The notes below the pieces were generated by a model. That model saw only the letters and a program-made list of their open reading frames with translations, searched no databases and was not told the origin of the DNA. Source: Anthracocystis setariae (taxonomy: Eukaryota > Basidiomycota > Ustilaginomycetes > Ustilaginales > Ustilaginaceae). Taken from it: 64,000 nucleotides of DNA. The position numbers were made by a program, and so were the translations under genes. Of the stretch, positions 9,900 through 23,800 are shown piece by piece (the stretch's first letter is position 1; the number at the start of each line of letters is the position of its first letter). The DNA lies in assembly GCA_928724745.1 (NCBI GenBank), contig CAKMXJ010000004.1:186001-250000 (forward strand). Reading direction: 5' to 3'.

Positions 9900-11546
9900 T
9901 TAGAAATTCATCCCACCCTCCGATGGATCGTCACCTGACCACTGCATGCTGAATGCCAATGCGACGAGTGCCGCCTCTTTTCTGCGCTGATCTGGATCTT
10001 GGATGTTGCGCACTCGTTGTGCATGCCAAGAGAGTTGCTGGAGTTGAGCAGCGAAATCTTGATCCGCGCCGGTACTGGATGGAATCGAGTCATGCTCCGC
10101 GGGTTTGGGAAGACTGCCCATCCCAAGCGCGCCGGCCTCGAGTCGAGTAGCAGCATTTCGACCGAACAGTCGGTCTTGCATGTGCGAGATCTCGTTCATC
10201 GTCGGAAGTTCCGCTTGCTCATTGTCAAGCCAATCATCGGGCCCTTGCGTGTGGGGTTGCGAAACAGTGCTCGAGGTTGCGGATTGGAACGGGAGAAAGT
10301 CGTCGAAATCATCATCGAATCGCTCCAAGGCATCGTTGGTGTTGTCTACTTTCGTGGTGGTGGAGGGAGCCGGCCACGACGGGTCTTCCGACTCAAGAAA
10401 GGCTTCGAGTTTCGCAAGATCGGCTCCAGCGTCACGGTCAAGGAAGAGTTTGGCCAGCTGCTCGTCTAAAGCACTCGTCTCGGCGTGACTGGCGAGATCG
10501 AGGGAAGGTAGATCCTCGAGTTCTCGCCCGGGCAAAGGTGAGCCATTTGCTGGCTCTTGCTTTGTCGCTTCGTGATCGACTTGGTGCGTGCTATCATCAT
10601 TCTCAACATGGACGCTTTCCGAGAAGCTGCCGTACGTGGGTGCATCGAGTTGTCCCAATTCTTGCGCTGCAGTGTCGTTGGTCGAGCCCGAGGTTGGCTT
10701 CTTGCGCACTAGCCCATTCCACATGTGATTCATCAACGCCTCCCTGATCCTTTCGATCCCATCGATATCACCCTCGCCGTCGCTGTACCCATCGTCGTCG
10801 TTGGAGCCAGTACGGAGTGCTTCCTCGGACTCGACATCATCATCAATCGCGATGAATTCCCACCCAAAATCAGCGTAGAGCGCTACCAGATCGCTCGTCT
10901 TTGCCCTGGTCGGCTCCGGCTGGGTTTGACGCGATGACGCTGACGCTCTTGGCTCGTCATCCAACGGGGTGACTATTTGAGGATGAGAAGAGGAAAGTAT
11001 CGACACACCAGCGACAATGCTGATATCGGCGTCAAAGCCAGATACGATGCTGGACTCGAGACTGGATGCCAGGGCGCGGTGGTGCTCGAGGCTGCGGCTT
11101 CGGTCGACAACGATAAGATACGCCGCGTAGGGGTGTGAGAGCACATCTTGTGCCGATGAGGTTCGACTGGAGTGAGTGAGGGCAGCTTTTGTGGCTTTGA
11201 GCGTGACATCGACGTCGTAGTAGCAATTCGAGATGTGGTAGGGGGTGGAGGCGTACCATGTTTGTTGCGAAGCATCGGCCGTCTGAGGAACGGCGGTGTA
11301 AGTGAATGAACTTGAGCCATCGTCACTGTCGCCATCGTTGGCAGCTGTTTCAAGATGTACACTATGTTGCGAATTTGGAGTGGAGCCTTGAGCGATAGCG
11401 CTGATCAAATTCGATGCTGCCGCAACTAACGAGCTCGCTGAAGAAGTAGCACTGCCTCTGCTAACTGTCGTGGGCGGTAGATCTACGGGGATCACTGCAA
11501 CCGTGTTGAGCGGATCATCGTGTGACGTTGTCATTACGATCGCCAT
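9900..11546 (-). CDS. AAGAB: Alpha/gamma-adaptin-binding protein (AAGAB/Irc6 family)
   Basis: A protein of 548 residues if the ATG at 11546 is used (544 from 11534). The frame is open to 11675, but upstream residues look like leader sequence. The N-terminal half has a Rab-like pseudoGTPase character (PYAAYLIVVDRSRSLEHHRAL). It is followed near residues 219-281 by the family hallmark ALYADFGWEFIAIDDD and then GIERIREALMNHMWNGLV. The rest is acidic and disordered, with a conserved-looking helix near LPTMNEISHMQDRLFGR. In animals AAGAB is the assembly chaperone that stabilises the gamma and alpha subunits of AP-1 and AP-2 clathrin adaptors; Irc6 is the yeast relative. Notably the AP-1 beta gene is only two genes away. 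It shares a divergent promoter with ADE13. Confidence 0.8.
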   Translation of the reverse strand: MAIVMTTSHDDPLNTVAVIPVDLPPTTVSRGSATSSASSLVAAASNLISAIAQGSTPNSQHSVHLETAANDGDSDDGSSSFTYTAVPQTADASQQTWYASTPYHISNCYYDVDVTLKATKAALTHSSRTSSAQDVLSHPYAAYLIVVDRSRSLEHHRALASSLESSIVSGFDADISIVAGVSILSSSHPQIVTPLDDEPRASASSRQTQPEPTRAKTSDLVALYADFGWEFIAIDDDVESEEALRTGSNDDDGYSDGEGDIDGIERIREALMNHMWNGLVRKKPTSGSTNDTAAQELGQLDAPTYGSFSESVHVENDDSTHQVDHEATKQEPANGSPLPGRELEDLPSLDLASHAETSALDEQLAKLFLDRDAGADLAKLEAFLESEDPSWPAPSTTTKVDNTNDALERFDDDFDDFLPFQSATSSTVSQPHTQGPDDWLDNEQAELPTMNEISHMQDRLFGRNAATRLEAGALGMGSLPKPAEHDSIPSSTGADQDFAAQLQQLSWHAQRVRNIQDPDQRRKEAALVALAFSMQWSGDDPSEGGMNF

Positions 11547-12155
11547 CCTGGTGCAATATGCTTCCCTGTGCCTCGTTCCTTGCTCCGCGTTATATCGATA
11601 GGGCTCAGATGGAAAGGTCAAGTACTTAGCTTGTGACATGCGTTGGTTGCTGCTTCGGAAGCTTTGAGCTCGCACGTTCTTCAGGGTCCATGCAGCCCGA
11701 TGGACACTTTCCCGATCTGAAGCCCATCATGCGCTCGAACGGACCCTTCGAAATGAAATCAGAAAGAAAGAAAGAAAGAAAGAGAGAAAGAAAAAGAAAG
11801 GGTTGAAATTTTTAGAGCGCTTTTGGGCGGAGCGTTTAGGAAGAAACCTCTTTGACGTGCCGTTAAAAAAAAACCAACTCGAGCCACTGCAGACAGCAAG
11901 TACAGTCGGCCAACGGCAACTCGAGTGATAGGACAACGGTGCAACGACGTTGGACGGACGATGCTGTAAAGAGCAAAAGGAGCGAGCGATTGGTCTTGAT
12001 GGGATATCGCATGCAGCTCCGCATTTGAACAAGCCAAGTTCCGAGCGCTACATGCCCACCCCATCCTCCGTTTCTGCAACCATCACCCTTACCCGGTACG
12101 GTCCTACCCTAATCTCCCTTCTCGCTTCGATCCTCTGGATCTCCAACTAGACAGC
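11547..12155. promoter_or_regulatory. Divergent promoter region, AAGAB / ADE13
   Basis: 609 bp without a gene. It contains a purine tract of GAAA units at about 11760-11800. No canonical TATA box is evident close to either start. Confidence 0.5.
11760..11800. repeat. (GAAA)n microsatellite
   Basis: About ten GAAA/GAGA units forming a homopurine tract in the AAGAB/ADE13 intergenic region. Similar tetramer tracts occur near 32098-32115 and 44250-44279. Confidence 0.9.
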
Positions 12156-13604
12156 ATGGCTTCGTTCGAATCATGGCAGTCGCCGCTCTCGAGCCGTTAC
12201 GCCTCCAAGGAGATGTCCGGTCTCTTCTCCAACGCTACGCGTTTCTCCACCTGGCGTGAACTTTGGCTCAACCTCGCCATCGCCGAACGCGAGCTCGGTC
12301 TCGACATTCCACAAGATGCCATCGACCAGATGAAGGCCAACCTCACGCTCGACGAACGTCAGATGGCGCTCGCCGCAGAGGAAGAGAAGCGTCGTCGTCA
12401 CGATGTCATGGCCCACGTCCACGTCTTTGGTCTCGTCGCACCCAAGGCGGCAGGCTTCATTCACCTCGGTGCCACCTCATGCTACGTCACCGATAACGCC
12501 GATCTCATCTTCCTGCGCAAGGGTCTTGACTTGCTGCTTCCCAAGCTCGCGCTTGTCATCGAACGTCTCTCCGCTTTCGCCGAGAAGCACAAGGCGCTCC
12601 CCACACTCGGTTTCACCCACATGCAGCCCGCCCAGCTCACCACCGTCGGCAAACGCGCCACGCTCTGGATCCAGGAACTTCTCTGGGACTTGCGCAACAT
12701 CCAGCGCGCTCGTGACGACCTTGGCTTCCGCGGCGTCAAGGGTACCACCGGTACGCAGGCTTCGTTCCTTGCGCTCTTCGATGGTGATCATGCCAAGGTC
12801 GAGGCGCTCGATGAACGTGTTACCGAGCTGTTCGGCTTCCCCTACGCCATGCCCGTCACTGGTCAGACCTACTCGCGCAAGATCGACATTGACGTGCTCA
12901 ACTCGCTGTCGTCGTTCTCGGCCTCGGCGCTCAAGATGGCTACGGACATTCGACTCCTCTGCCACCTGAAGGAGGTTGAAGAGCCGTTTGAGAAGGACCA
13001 GATCGGATCGTCTGCCATGGCGTACAAGCGCAACCCGATGCGTTCCGAACGCGTCTGTGGTCTTGCACGTTGGCTCGGCAACGCGGTCAACTCTGCGCGC
13101 GAAACCGCCGGTTCCCAATGGATGGAACGAACCCTGGACGACTCGGCCAACCGTCGTCTCTCAATCCCAGAAGCCTTTCTCACCGCCGACGTCATCCTCA
13201 CCATCCTCCAGAACGTCTCGGAAGGTCTCGTCGTCTACCCTGCCATCATCGCGCGTCGAATCCAAAGCGAACTTCCGTTCATGGCCACCGAGAACGTCAT
13301 CATGGCCATGGTCCGTGCCGGTGGCGATCGTCAGGAGTGTCATGAACGCATCCGTGTGCTGTCCCACCAGGCCGCTGCGCAGGTCAAGGAGTATGGAAAG
13401 GAGAACGATCTGATCGCTCGCATCAAGGACGATCCCTACTTCCAACCAATTCTGCCCCAGATGGATCAACTCCTAGACCCAATCAGCTTTACAGGAAGGG
13501 CAGAACAACAGGTCGATGCTTTCCTCGCAAAATGGGTCCAACCCGCCCTCAAACCCTACCAGTCCGCTATCAACCGCGCCGGAAAAGCCGAACTCTCCGT
13601 CTAA
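12156..13604 (+). CDS. ADE13: Adenylosuccinate lyase
   Basis: Catalyses two steps of purine synthesis in the cytosol: SAICAR to AICAR plus fumarate, and adenylosuccinate to AMP plus fumarate. The 482-residue length is normal for the eukaryotic enzyme. The fumarase/aspartase superfamily signature [11 protein letters not shown] is at residues 284-294, with the flexible catalytic-serine loop. Substrate-binding segments [11 protein letters not shown] (82-92), [10 protein letters not shown] (105-114) and the catalytic-histidine segment [15 protein letters not shown] (153-167) are all present. It is a single exon, and the ATG at 12156 aligns with the family start. It is convergent with the AP-1 beta gene, with 131 bp between the stops. 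Confidence 0.97.
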   Translation: MASFESWQSPLSSRYASKEMSGLFSNATRFSTWRELWLNLAIAERELGLDIPQDAIDQMKANLTLDERQMALAAEEEKRRRHDVMAHVHVFGLVAPKAAGFIHLGATSCYVTDNADLIFLRKGLDLLLPKLALVIERLSAFAEKHKALPTLGFTHMQPAQLTTVGKRATLWIQELLWDLRNIQRARDDLGFRGVKGTTGTQASFLALFDGDHAKVEALDERVTELFGFPYAMPVTGQTYSRKIDIDVLNSLSSFSASALKMATDIRLLCHLKEVEEPFEKDQIGSSAMAYKRNPMRSERVCGLARWLGNAVNSARETAGSQWMERTLDDSANRRLSIPEAFLTADVILTILQNVSEGLVVYPAIIARRIQSELPFMATENVIMAMVRAGGDRQECHERIRVLSHQAAAQVKEYGKENDLIARIKDDPYFQPILPQMDQLLDPISFTGRAEQQVDAFLAKWVQPALKPYQSAINRAGKAELSV

Positions 13605-13735
13605 ACTTGCCCAAAGATCATACTTTTTTTCACTTTTGTATAATACTCGCGCCAACTCAGAAGTCAAACTTAAGTGAATGATCGCATTGCTTTGCATTGC
13701 ATTGCATCGTGTGGAGTGAGTCGGAAAATCCCCCA

Positions 13736-16051
13736 TCAGAAGAGACCGAGCAGATCGTCTTGACCTGAAGTGTTCTGTGATGTTTTCGCGGTCGTCGTCG
13801 TCGTCGTCGTCGTCGTCGTTGCAGCATTGTTTGAGGGAGACATGGGGGACATTGGCGAGCCGAACGCACGCGCTGGCGTTGCCGACAAAGCCTTTAGCGC
13901 CTGCATGCCACTCTGCGCCCCAGGCTCCTCCGCCCCGGGCGCTGCATCGAACAAGCCCAACAAATCATTCAACCCAGCACCCGAACTCGCACTCGTTGTC
14001 ATCCCAACCCCAGCCCTAGGCGACGACACACTGGCGCCCATCATCAAATCATCCAGCCCGGCCAACGCACCCAACGCACCTGCGCCATTACCCGCACCCG
14101 CCGTCGCCGTCGCCGTCGCTGTTGCTGCCGACGTCTCGACATCATCATCGCCAAAGTCGAGAAGATTCTCAGACTTCTGTCCCTGCACCACCGTCGCCAA
14201 TGCCTTTTCGCGCGTGATCTCGTCATCCCCCTCACCCACCTGCGCCCGCATCCCATCAGCCCCCAACCGAGCTTTGCCAATAAACGTCGCGGCGGGCTTG
14301 TGGTACGCACTCGCGAGCGAACTCAGCTCGGACACCAACTCGTCGAGCAACGCTGGCGGCACTGTCGTCGTCGGGATCGAAATGGGCGGCCGTGAAGCCA
14401 AGATCACCCCCTTGCCCGCGGACGAGTCCGACGACGACAGCAGCCGCCAGTAGATGAACGCCCGATCGCGCAGATCCGGCGAATCGCACTCCTTGGTCGC
14501 CTTCTCCAACACCTGCTGCACGATCTGCTGCGCCACACCCGAGTCCGGCTTCTTGAGGAACGCCTTGACAATCGCCGTCAGCGTCTGGAACTGCACCTGG
14601 TACGGCTCGTCGATGAACGAATCCAGGAAGTGCGCAAGCAGCTCTTCGGCGTTCGAGATCTTGTCGGCGTACTCTCCCAGGATCCAGATGAGCGACGCTT
14701 TCGCCTCGGGCTCGTCGAGCTCCTCGAGGTTTGAGCAGAGCGTCGGGATGATGCCTTCGTAGTTGTGCGGGTATTTTCGGAAGATATCCCTGATCACCAC
14801 AACGGCTTCCTGGACGACGTAGCTGACTTTGGTGGCGATGAGGTCGAGAAGAACATGGACACACCGCTCGGCAGCAGCATCGATCTTGATGGCGCACTGG
14901 CCGATGGCGCGAATCGCCCTTCGAACAAAGTCGACATCCACTTCCGAGGCATACTCTTTGAGTTCAGACAGAAGCATGTCGACATTGCGCTCGTTGGCGA
15001 GCTTGATCATGATCTCGACCTTCTCCAGCTTGACGTACGAAGGGTCGTTGTACTTGCAGAAGAAGACGCGCAGCTCGTTCTGCAGGATATCAGGTCGTTT
15101 TTGCAGGACGAGGTTGATGTTGCGTAGCGCCACCCACTGCACTTCAGGTGCGGACGAGATCAGGGTGACGAGGGGTGGAGCCATCTTGCGGATGAGTTGC
15201 TTGATGAGTTCGTCGTTGTTGCGCACCTTGGCCATATGGATGAGGACGACCTTGACGGCACCAAGGACGACCGAGCCGTTGGCATGTTGGAATTGAGGCA
15301 TGACACGCTCGCAGATGTGTTCGGCCTGCTTTTCGTCACGAGCACGGTAGCGCGCGAGAGAGTTGAGGATGGCGATACGACCCCATTCTGTGCATTCGTT
15401 GAGCGCGATCAGGAGTTTAGCGAGGACGTCCGAGTCGATGACGAATACCGCTGATTGGCCGGTGGGATCGTGCTCGAGAGCAGTTTGGTGAATGTCGGTA
15501 AGAGCAGTGACGGCGTTGGCCACAACCATGGGGTTGCTGTCTCCCACCATATCCTTGAGCAAGCCTACAAAGCCACGCTCGACAGCGAGGTCGGGCTTCA
15601 AATCGTACAGTTTGGCGACACAGATGGCGGCCGTCTTGCGGACGTACGGGTTCTCGTCGCGCAACGACTTTTCCAGTGGATCTGAGAGGTAGTCGATGAT
15701 CTTTTCGGCACGCAGGCAGCCCATGGTTCGGATGGCAAGCGCGCGAATGAGCGGATTTGGGTCTTCGGAATCCTTGACAAAAGTGTTGACAGCCAGAATG
15801 ACGAGCTCGGGCTGGGTCTTGGCGTAATTCATGAGGTAAAGGTAGACGAGTTTCTTCTGCTCGAGATCCTCTGTTTGCATATTCTTGAGGACATCCGGGA
15901 AGAGACCCGAGACATCCTTGCCGACGGTCATATTGGCGATGACACGCTTGATGGCATCCTTTCTGCGATCGCGGTATTCCGAGTTGAGGTCAGCACGCAA
16001 CTCGAAGTTCTCACCCTTACGGGGAGCGTTGAAGAAGCGAGGTCGACTCAT
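13736..16051 (-). CDS. APL2: AP-1 clathrin adaptor, beta subunit (earless)
   Basis: Beta-adaptin of the heterotetrameric adaptor that sorts cargo into clathrin-coated vesicles at the trans-Golgi and endosomes. The start is placed at 16051 ([18 protein letters not shown]), matching the family; the frame continues upstream to 16213 without homology. Residues 1 to about 580 form the HEAT-repeat trunk, with hallmarks [35 protein letters not shown] and [15 protein letters not shown]. The remaining 190 residues are an Ala/Thr/Gly-rich hinge with clathrin-box-like motifs: [17 protein letters not shown] and the terminal DDLLGLF. There is no room for the appendage (ear) domain of animal beta1 (771 against about 950 residues); a short form is also found in yeasts. 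A polythreonine run near the end is encoded by a trinucleotide repeat. AP-1 rather than AP-2 is the likely complex but is not certain. Confidence 0.9.
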   Translation of the reverse strand: MSRPRFFNAPRKGENFELRADLNSEYRDRRKDAIKRVIANMTVGKDVSGLFPDVLKNMQTEDLEQKKLVYLYLMNYAKTQPELVILAVNTFVKDSEDPNPLIRALAIRTMGCLRAEKIIDYLSDPLEKSLRDENPYVRKTAAICVAKLYDLKPDLAVERGFVGLLKDMVGDSNPMVVANAVTALTDIHQTALEHDPTGQSAVFVIDSDVLAKLLIALNECTEWGRIAILNSLARYRARDEKQAEHICERVMPQFQHANGSVVLGAVKVVLIHMAKVRNNDELIKQLIRKMAPPLVTLISSAPEVQWVALRNINLVLQKRPDILQNELRVFFCKYNDPSYVKLEKVEIMIKLANERNVDMLLSELKEYASEVDVDFVRRAIRAIGQCAIKIDAAAERCVHVLLDLIATKVSYVVQEAVVVIRDIFRKYPHNYEGIIPTLCSNLEELDEPEAKASLIWILGEYADKISNAEELLAHFLDSFIDEPYQVQFQTLTAIVKAFLKKPDSGVAQQIVQQVLEKATKECDSPDLRDRAFIYWRLLSSSDSSAGKGVILASRPPISIPTTTVPPALLDELVSELSSLASAYHKPAATFIGKARLGADGMRAQVGEGDDEITREKALATVVQGQKSENLLDFGDDDVETSAATATATATAGAGNGAGALGALAGLDDLMMGASVSSPRAGVGMTTSASSGAGLNDLLGLFDAAPGAEEPGAQSGMQALKALSATPARAFGSPMSPMSPSNNAATTTTTTTTTTAKTSQNTSGQDDLLGLF

Positions 16052-18138
<2,087 letters not shown>

Positions 18139-18463
18139 TCCTCCACACCCAACCCATCCCCCCCCCCCCCCCCCCGCGTCCCATTCGCTCATGCTTATAT
18201 ACCCCCCCCTTTACTTCCTGTCTGATATGGTTCAGTTCATCTGTATTTGTACTCCCATTTTGCAAAGCATTTCCTCGTTGTTATCTCTCGGTCCGAACTC
18301 GAACTCAGTTGGCGATAAAGTTGGAAAGTAGTATTGGACTGAGGATAAGATAAGCTAAATTATGAATCGGGGGCTACAAATACACTGAAACACACACGCG
18401 CAAACAAGAAAGAATCCGAGACGTCGGTGTCGCTAGCTCGGTTTTGTCGAGAGTGCAAGATTA
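18139..18463. other. Convergent 3' region, DIM1 / SIT4
   Basis: 325 bp between the two stop codons. A run of 18 C residues lies at 18158-18175, 20 bp after the DIM1 stop. No gene is seen. Confidence 0.6.
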
Positions 18464-19714
18464 TCAGAGGAAGTATTGACTGTGCATGGTGACAGTCCTA
18501 GTCTGATCTGGAACGGCGTCAAAGATCTTGAAATTGTCCTGAGTCGCTTCCCAAGGCTTCTTGGTCTGGTTGGCCGCTGCGACTTTGTATGTAGCCTCGC
18601 CGTCTGCTTGCTCATCCTGTTTTGGTGCATCGACGAGAGCCGAAGTTGCGTTTTTGCTTTCGTAGGCGATGAGATCGTCGACGGCAAAGATGGAGGCAAC
18701 ATTGCCACAACGATAGCAGTAGTTGGGCGCAGACCAAACGGTGACGATGTTGTTGTCGTGCATGAGCTTGTATCCTTCCTGCACAAGCTGGTGGGCACGG
18801 GCGATAAGAGAGAGGCCGTTGACGTGGTTGAACTCCTTGGTGACGGCACCGCCGAAAAGCCAGCCAGCACCACGCGGAGAGACTCGCCATGTATCGATCT
18901 CGTCAGGATCACTCCACATGAGATCTGCATCGTTATCGCAGCAGAGAATCAGCCAAGAGTGTCAGTGGCATTGTTTCCGAGATCGACAAGTGTGGTCAGG
19001 TATGGAGGCTACTTACCGCAAAAGGCACCCTCGTGAGGCACTTCTTGGGCTCTTGCAATGATGCGAATCTGATCCAACGTCCTGACATCGGGACTTAAAC
19101 CTCCATGAACGCAGAGCACTCTTCCGTCGATGATGGCAGCGAGGTTGAGGTAGTCAAACACTTGACAGCAGCTCTTCCAAACGTTGGCGTTGCCGTACTT
19201 TCGCTGACATTCGTCGTAGAAGCCGTAGACCTGAGTGATTTGTCGAGACTCGTGATTGCCTCTGAGTAGTGTGATTCGAGAGGGATGCCTTGCTTTGAGC
19301 GCCATCAGGAGCGAGAATGTTTCCAAACTAAAGTAGCCGCGATCGACAAAGTCACCCTGTGGCGAGCAATGTACCATGTTGCGGAAGCAAGCCAGCAGCA
19401 AACAGGAAAAAAGTTAGCAGCATGCGCAGAAGCGATGAAGACAAACAAGTTGAGGAGACGGATGGTGAAACACGTACCATAAAGACATAAGAGGTATCCG
19501 GTGGCTCTCCTCCGACTCTGAAGAGTTCGAGGAGATCCCAAAACTGGCCGTGGATATCACCGCAAACAGTGACGGGACTGGAGACGGGTTGGATGTTGCT
19601 CTCTTCCATGAGGATGCCTCGAACCATTTCGCATAGCGCCTTGATATCTGGCTCTGGGAGGTACTTGCATTGCCTGAGTTGTTCTATCCAGAGATCTGGA
19701 TTGCCGATGGCCAT
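18464..19714 (-). CDS. SIT4: PP6-type Ser/Thr phosphatase catalytic subunit
   Basis: Three exons on the minus strand: 19714-19478, 19356-19017 and 18924-18464. Introns are 121 and 92 nt with GTACGT and GTAAGT donors; the product is 345 residues. The PPP metal-binding motifs are intact: GDIHG at 52-56, GDFVDRG at 80-86 and GNHE at 112-115, followed by LCVHGGLSP. The sequence ESNIQPV, the [19 protein letters not shown] stretch and CDLMWSDP match Sit4/Ppe1/PP6 more closely than PP2A itself. These enzymes act in G1 progression, nutrient (TOR) signalling and chromosome segregation with SAP-type partners. The C-terminus ends in YFL, the methylation-type tail of PP2A-like enzymes. Odd: an insert of roughly 50 polar residues lies between the [11 protein letters not shown] core and the KIFDAVP tail. 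Confidence 0.93.
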
Positions 19715-20818
19715 GTTGCAAACGACAAGACGCTAGCAGCTCGCGGCAAGCTGGCTACAGAATCGTTTTGAAAAGCGGAAGCCTGAAACAGCAAAGGGCT
19801 TGAGCGAATCGCAGAGGTGTTGTGTGAGCAAGATGATGGATCAAAGCCGATGCTTTTGCAGAGGTGGAAGAGGTGATTGTTGCCGAGTCGAAACCTTAAG
19901 CTGCTGAGTTTGTCTAGAGGCGTAAGCTGGAGGAGATGCGTTCGGTGCTGATGCGAGGCGAGGCGGGTGTATATGTTGAGTGGATCGTGGGCGTGATTTG
20001 AACAGGTTGAGTCGGTGATGGCGGCGAGGGTCAAGAGGTAGGTGGCTCAGACTAGACCTTTTAGAGAACAAGCCAGCCAATCCCAATTAGGATTGGTTGA
20101 GACCCTTTTTTTTTGGAGCGGACAGACCGACGATAGCTCACAGCTGACAGTCAGAGCAGTTGCAGCACTACACTATTATTATACTCTAGTCTACCTTTTT
20201 GGCCAAAATGCCGTCAGCCAACAACGAACTGAGCGTCACCACAAGGCTGACACAGATCGGTGGTGACTGATTGCTGCTACTGTATCGGCAGATCCCAATC
20301 CCAATTTCAATTTTTACGGAAATCGGCAATGCACTGCAGCAGAAGAAAAACAAAAAAGCGCTGCAAATTATAATAATAATGGCAAATTTGTTAGGGGGGT
20401 GAGTGACTGACATGGTGTGGTGTGCTGTGCTGCATTCCTCGTTCAGTCCCACTCGCACTCCATCCCATCCTTGTTTGCCTCTTAACCACGTGTTGCTTCC
20501 ATCGCTTGCTTCGACAACCGCCCCATCACCAACACTAGCACCGACAAGCTTTCTCTTTTACTCACGTTCATCAGGCCGCCGGACCCTAGAGGCAGTTTTG
20601 TACCGCGCTTGTCTCGTCATCTAGCCAGGGCAGCCTCCACCACCCACCACCATCTGCTGGCCCTCAGCGATCAAGAACCTCAGGATAGACAGCAGCTATC
20701 CCATTCTCACTCGGTTCCTGGCATTCGCAGCATTTGCAGCATTCGCATTCCAATAGCAGGTCTCCAGTCAGTGGGCTTTGGCTGAGCCAGAGCCGCATCG
20801 AGCCCAGCCTACCTCACA
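19715..20818. promoter_or_regulatory. Divergent promoter region, SIT4 / RPC2
   Basis: 1104 bp without a gene. A CACGTG E-box lies at 20487-20492, about 330 bp upstream of RPC2. An AT-rich patch with ATAATAATAAT lies near 20370-20382. Next to RPC2 the leader is CA/CC-rich. Confidence 0.45.
20487..20492. promoter_or_regulatory. CACGTG E-box upstream of RPC2
   Basis: A perfect palindromic E-box, the consensus site of Cbf1-type bHLH proteins; a CBF1 homolog is encoded at 32174-33091. That the two are connected is inference, since a hexamer occurs by chance about once per 4 kb. Confidence 0.3.
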
Positions 20819-23800
20819 ATGGTGCTTCCTTCCAGCCTTGCCGAATTGGCGGCTGCCTCCGGTCATCACTTGCCCAACAGCGGCCATGACCCAATCGCAG
20901 CACTCAAGGCCGCCAACTACAAGGGCAAGGGTCTCATGGATCCCATCAAGGCTGTGCAAGACAAATGGGAGCTCGTCCCTGCGTTCCTCCAGGTCAAAGG
21001 TCTCGTCAAGCAACACATCGACTCGTACAACTACTTTGTGGACCACGACCTCAAGAACATCATCAAGGCCAACGAAAAGATCACGTCCGATATCGATCCC
21101 AAGTTTTACCTCAAATACACCGACATCACCGTCGGAGAGCCTCGCAGGTACGACGGCGACGCGTTGCAACGTCCCATCACCCCGCACGAATGTCGTCTGC
21201 GCGACATCACCTACTCGGCGCACATCTTTGTCAATATCGAGTACACTCGAGGAGGTAAGATCATCCGTCGCAAGAACGTGCCCATCGGACGCATCCCTGT
21301 CATGCTTCGCTCCAACAAGTGCGTGCTCGCCAACAAGACCGAGAAAGAGCTCGCCAAGATGAGCGAGTGTCCGCTCGACCCCGGTGGATACTTTGTCGTC
21401 AAGGGTACCGAGAAGGTGATCCTGGTACAGGAACAGCTGAGCAAGAACAGGATCATCGTGGAAGCTGATACCAAGAAGAACACCGTCTCGGCATCCGTCA
21501 CGTCATCGACGCACGAACGCAAATCCAAATCGTATGTGCTTACCAAACACGCCAAGATTTTTCTTAAGCACAACTCGCTGCACGAAGACATCCCGATCGT
21601 GATTGCGTTCAAGGCGATGGGTATCCAGGCTGATCGAGAGATCCTTCAGCTCGTCGCGGGTCACGATACTACGCACAAGGAACTGTTTGCCATCAACTTG
21701 GAAGAAGCCGCGCGGCTGGGCGTGTATACGCGTAAGCAGGCGCTCGACTTTATCGGCGCACGTGCAAAGGCATCGCGCAAACCACTCTCAATGCGTCGAC
21801 CCCTCTCCGAAGAAGCGCTCGACGTGCTAGCCACCGTCATCATGGCTCACGTCCCAGTGGAACGCCTCAACTTTCGTCCCAAAGCCATCTACATCGCCTC
21901 CATGGTGCGTAGAGTGCTCATGGCCATGCAAGACGAAAAAAAAGTCGACGACCGCGATTACGTAGGTAACAAACGACTCGAACTTGCAGGTCAGCTCCTG
22001 TCGCTTCTGTTCGAAGACTTGTTTAAGAAATTCAACTCGGACCTCAAGATCAATATCGACAAGGTGCTCAAGAAACCTAATCGCACCGCCGAGTTCGATG
22101 CGTTTAATCAGTTTCATTTCAACGGCGATTACATTACCGCTGGGTTTGTGCGCGCCATCTCGACGGGCAATTGGAGTTTGAAGAGGTTCAAGATGGAGAG
22201 GGCGGGCATTACGCATGTGCTTAGTCGGTTGTCGTATATTGCTGCGTTGGGTATGATGACTAGGATCAGTTCGCAGTTCGAGAAGACCAGGAAGGTGTCC
22301 GGGCCGAGGGCGTTGCAGCCGTCGCAGTGGGGGATGTTGTGTACTGCCGATACGCCAGAGGGCGAGGCGTGTGGGTTGGTCAAGAACTTGGCACTCACCA
22401 CCCATATTACCACGGATATCGAGGAGGAGCCCATCGCGCGCGTCGCATTCACCTTGGGTGTCGAGGATATCCATCTTCTCACCGGCGCCGAACTCTACCG
22501 TCCCGACTCGTACGTGGTCTTCCTCAACGGTAACGTGTTGGGGGTGACACGGTTCCCGCATCGGTTCGTCCATCAGTTCCGACGTCTGCGCCGCGCGGGA
22601 CGCATCTCGGAGTTCGTCTCGATCTACACCAACAGCTCGCAGCAGACCGTATACATCGCTTCGGACGGCGGGCGAATTTGTCGGCCGCTGATCATCGTCG
22701 ACCCGATCACGTCGCGGCCGAGGGTGACGGATCAACATATCCAACAACTCAAATGCGGCGCTCGACGCTTCGACGACTTCCTGCGCAACGGCTTGCTCGA
22801 ATACCTCGATGTCAACGAGGAGAACGACAGCAACATTGCGCTGTACGAGCGCGATATCCAGGTCGACTTCACGACGCACCTCGAGATGGAGCCGTTCACG
22901 ATCCTCGGTGCTGTGGCCGGGTTGATTCCGTATCCGCATCATAACCAGTCGCCTCGAAACACGTATCAGTGTGCGATGGGCAAGCAGGCGCAGGGCACGA
23001 TCGGATACAATCAGTTGATTCGCATCGATACGTTGCTGTACTTGATGCTGTATCCGCAGCAGCCGATGGTCAAGACGCGTACGATCGAGCTGATCGGCTT
23101 CGACAGGTTGCCAGCGGGCCAGAATGCGATGATTGCAGTGATGTCGTATTCCGGATACGATATTGAGGATGCGTTGATTTTGAACAAGGCGTCGTTGGAT
23201 AGGGGTTATGGACGCAGTCAGACGATGAAGAAGTCGTCGACGGTGATAAGGAAGTATCCGAATGGTACGCATGATCGGTTAGCGGATGCGCCCGTGGATG
23301 AGTCCACGGGCAAGAGGCAGAAGCGCTACGATCTTCTCGAGGCGGATGGGATTGCCGGCGTGGGCGAAAAGGTGGAGCAGGGGGATGTTTATGTGAATAA
23401 ACAGACCCCGGTGAATGCGAATGACAATTCGAGTGCTGCGATTATGATTGGCGCCTCGTCCGGGGCGGCGGCGTCGGTGGCGTACAAGTCGGCACCGTTG
23501 TCGTATAAGCCGCCGGTGTCGGGGTATGTGGATCAGGTGTTGATTACGGATACGGATTCGGATCAGACGTTGATCAAGGCGTTGATACGACAGACGAGGA
23601 GGCCGGAGTTGGGTGATAAGTTTTCGTCGAGACATGGTCAGAAGGGGGTGTGTGGGTTGATTGTTAATCAGGAGGATATGCCGTTTTCGGATGATGGCAT
23701 TACACCGGATATGATTATGAATCCTCACGGGTTTCCGTCTCGTATGACGGTTGGAAAGATGATCGAGTTGCTTTCTGGCAAAGCCGGTGTTATCCGGGGT

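Noticed and set aside
21827..23272. 481-codon ORF on the minus strand opposite RPC2
   Set aside because: It lies entirely within the conserved RPC2 frame, has no recognisable domain and is rich in Arg, His, Leu and Asp as expected from the antisense of this codon usage.
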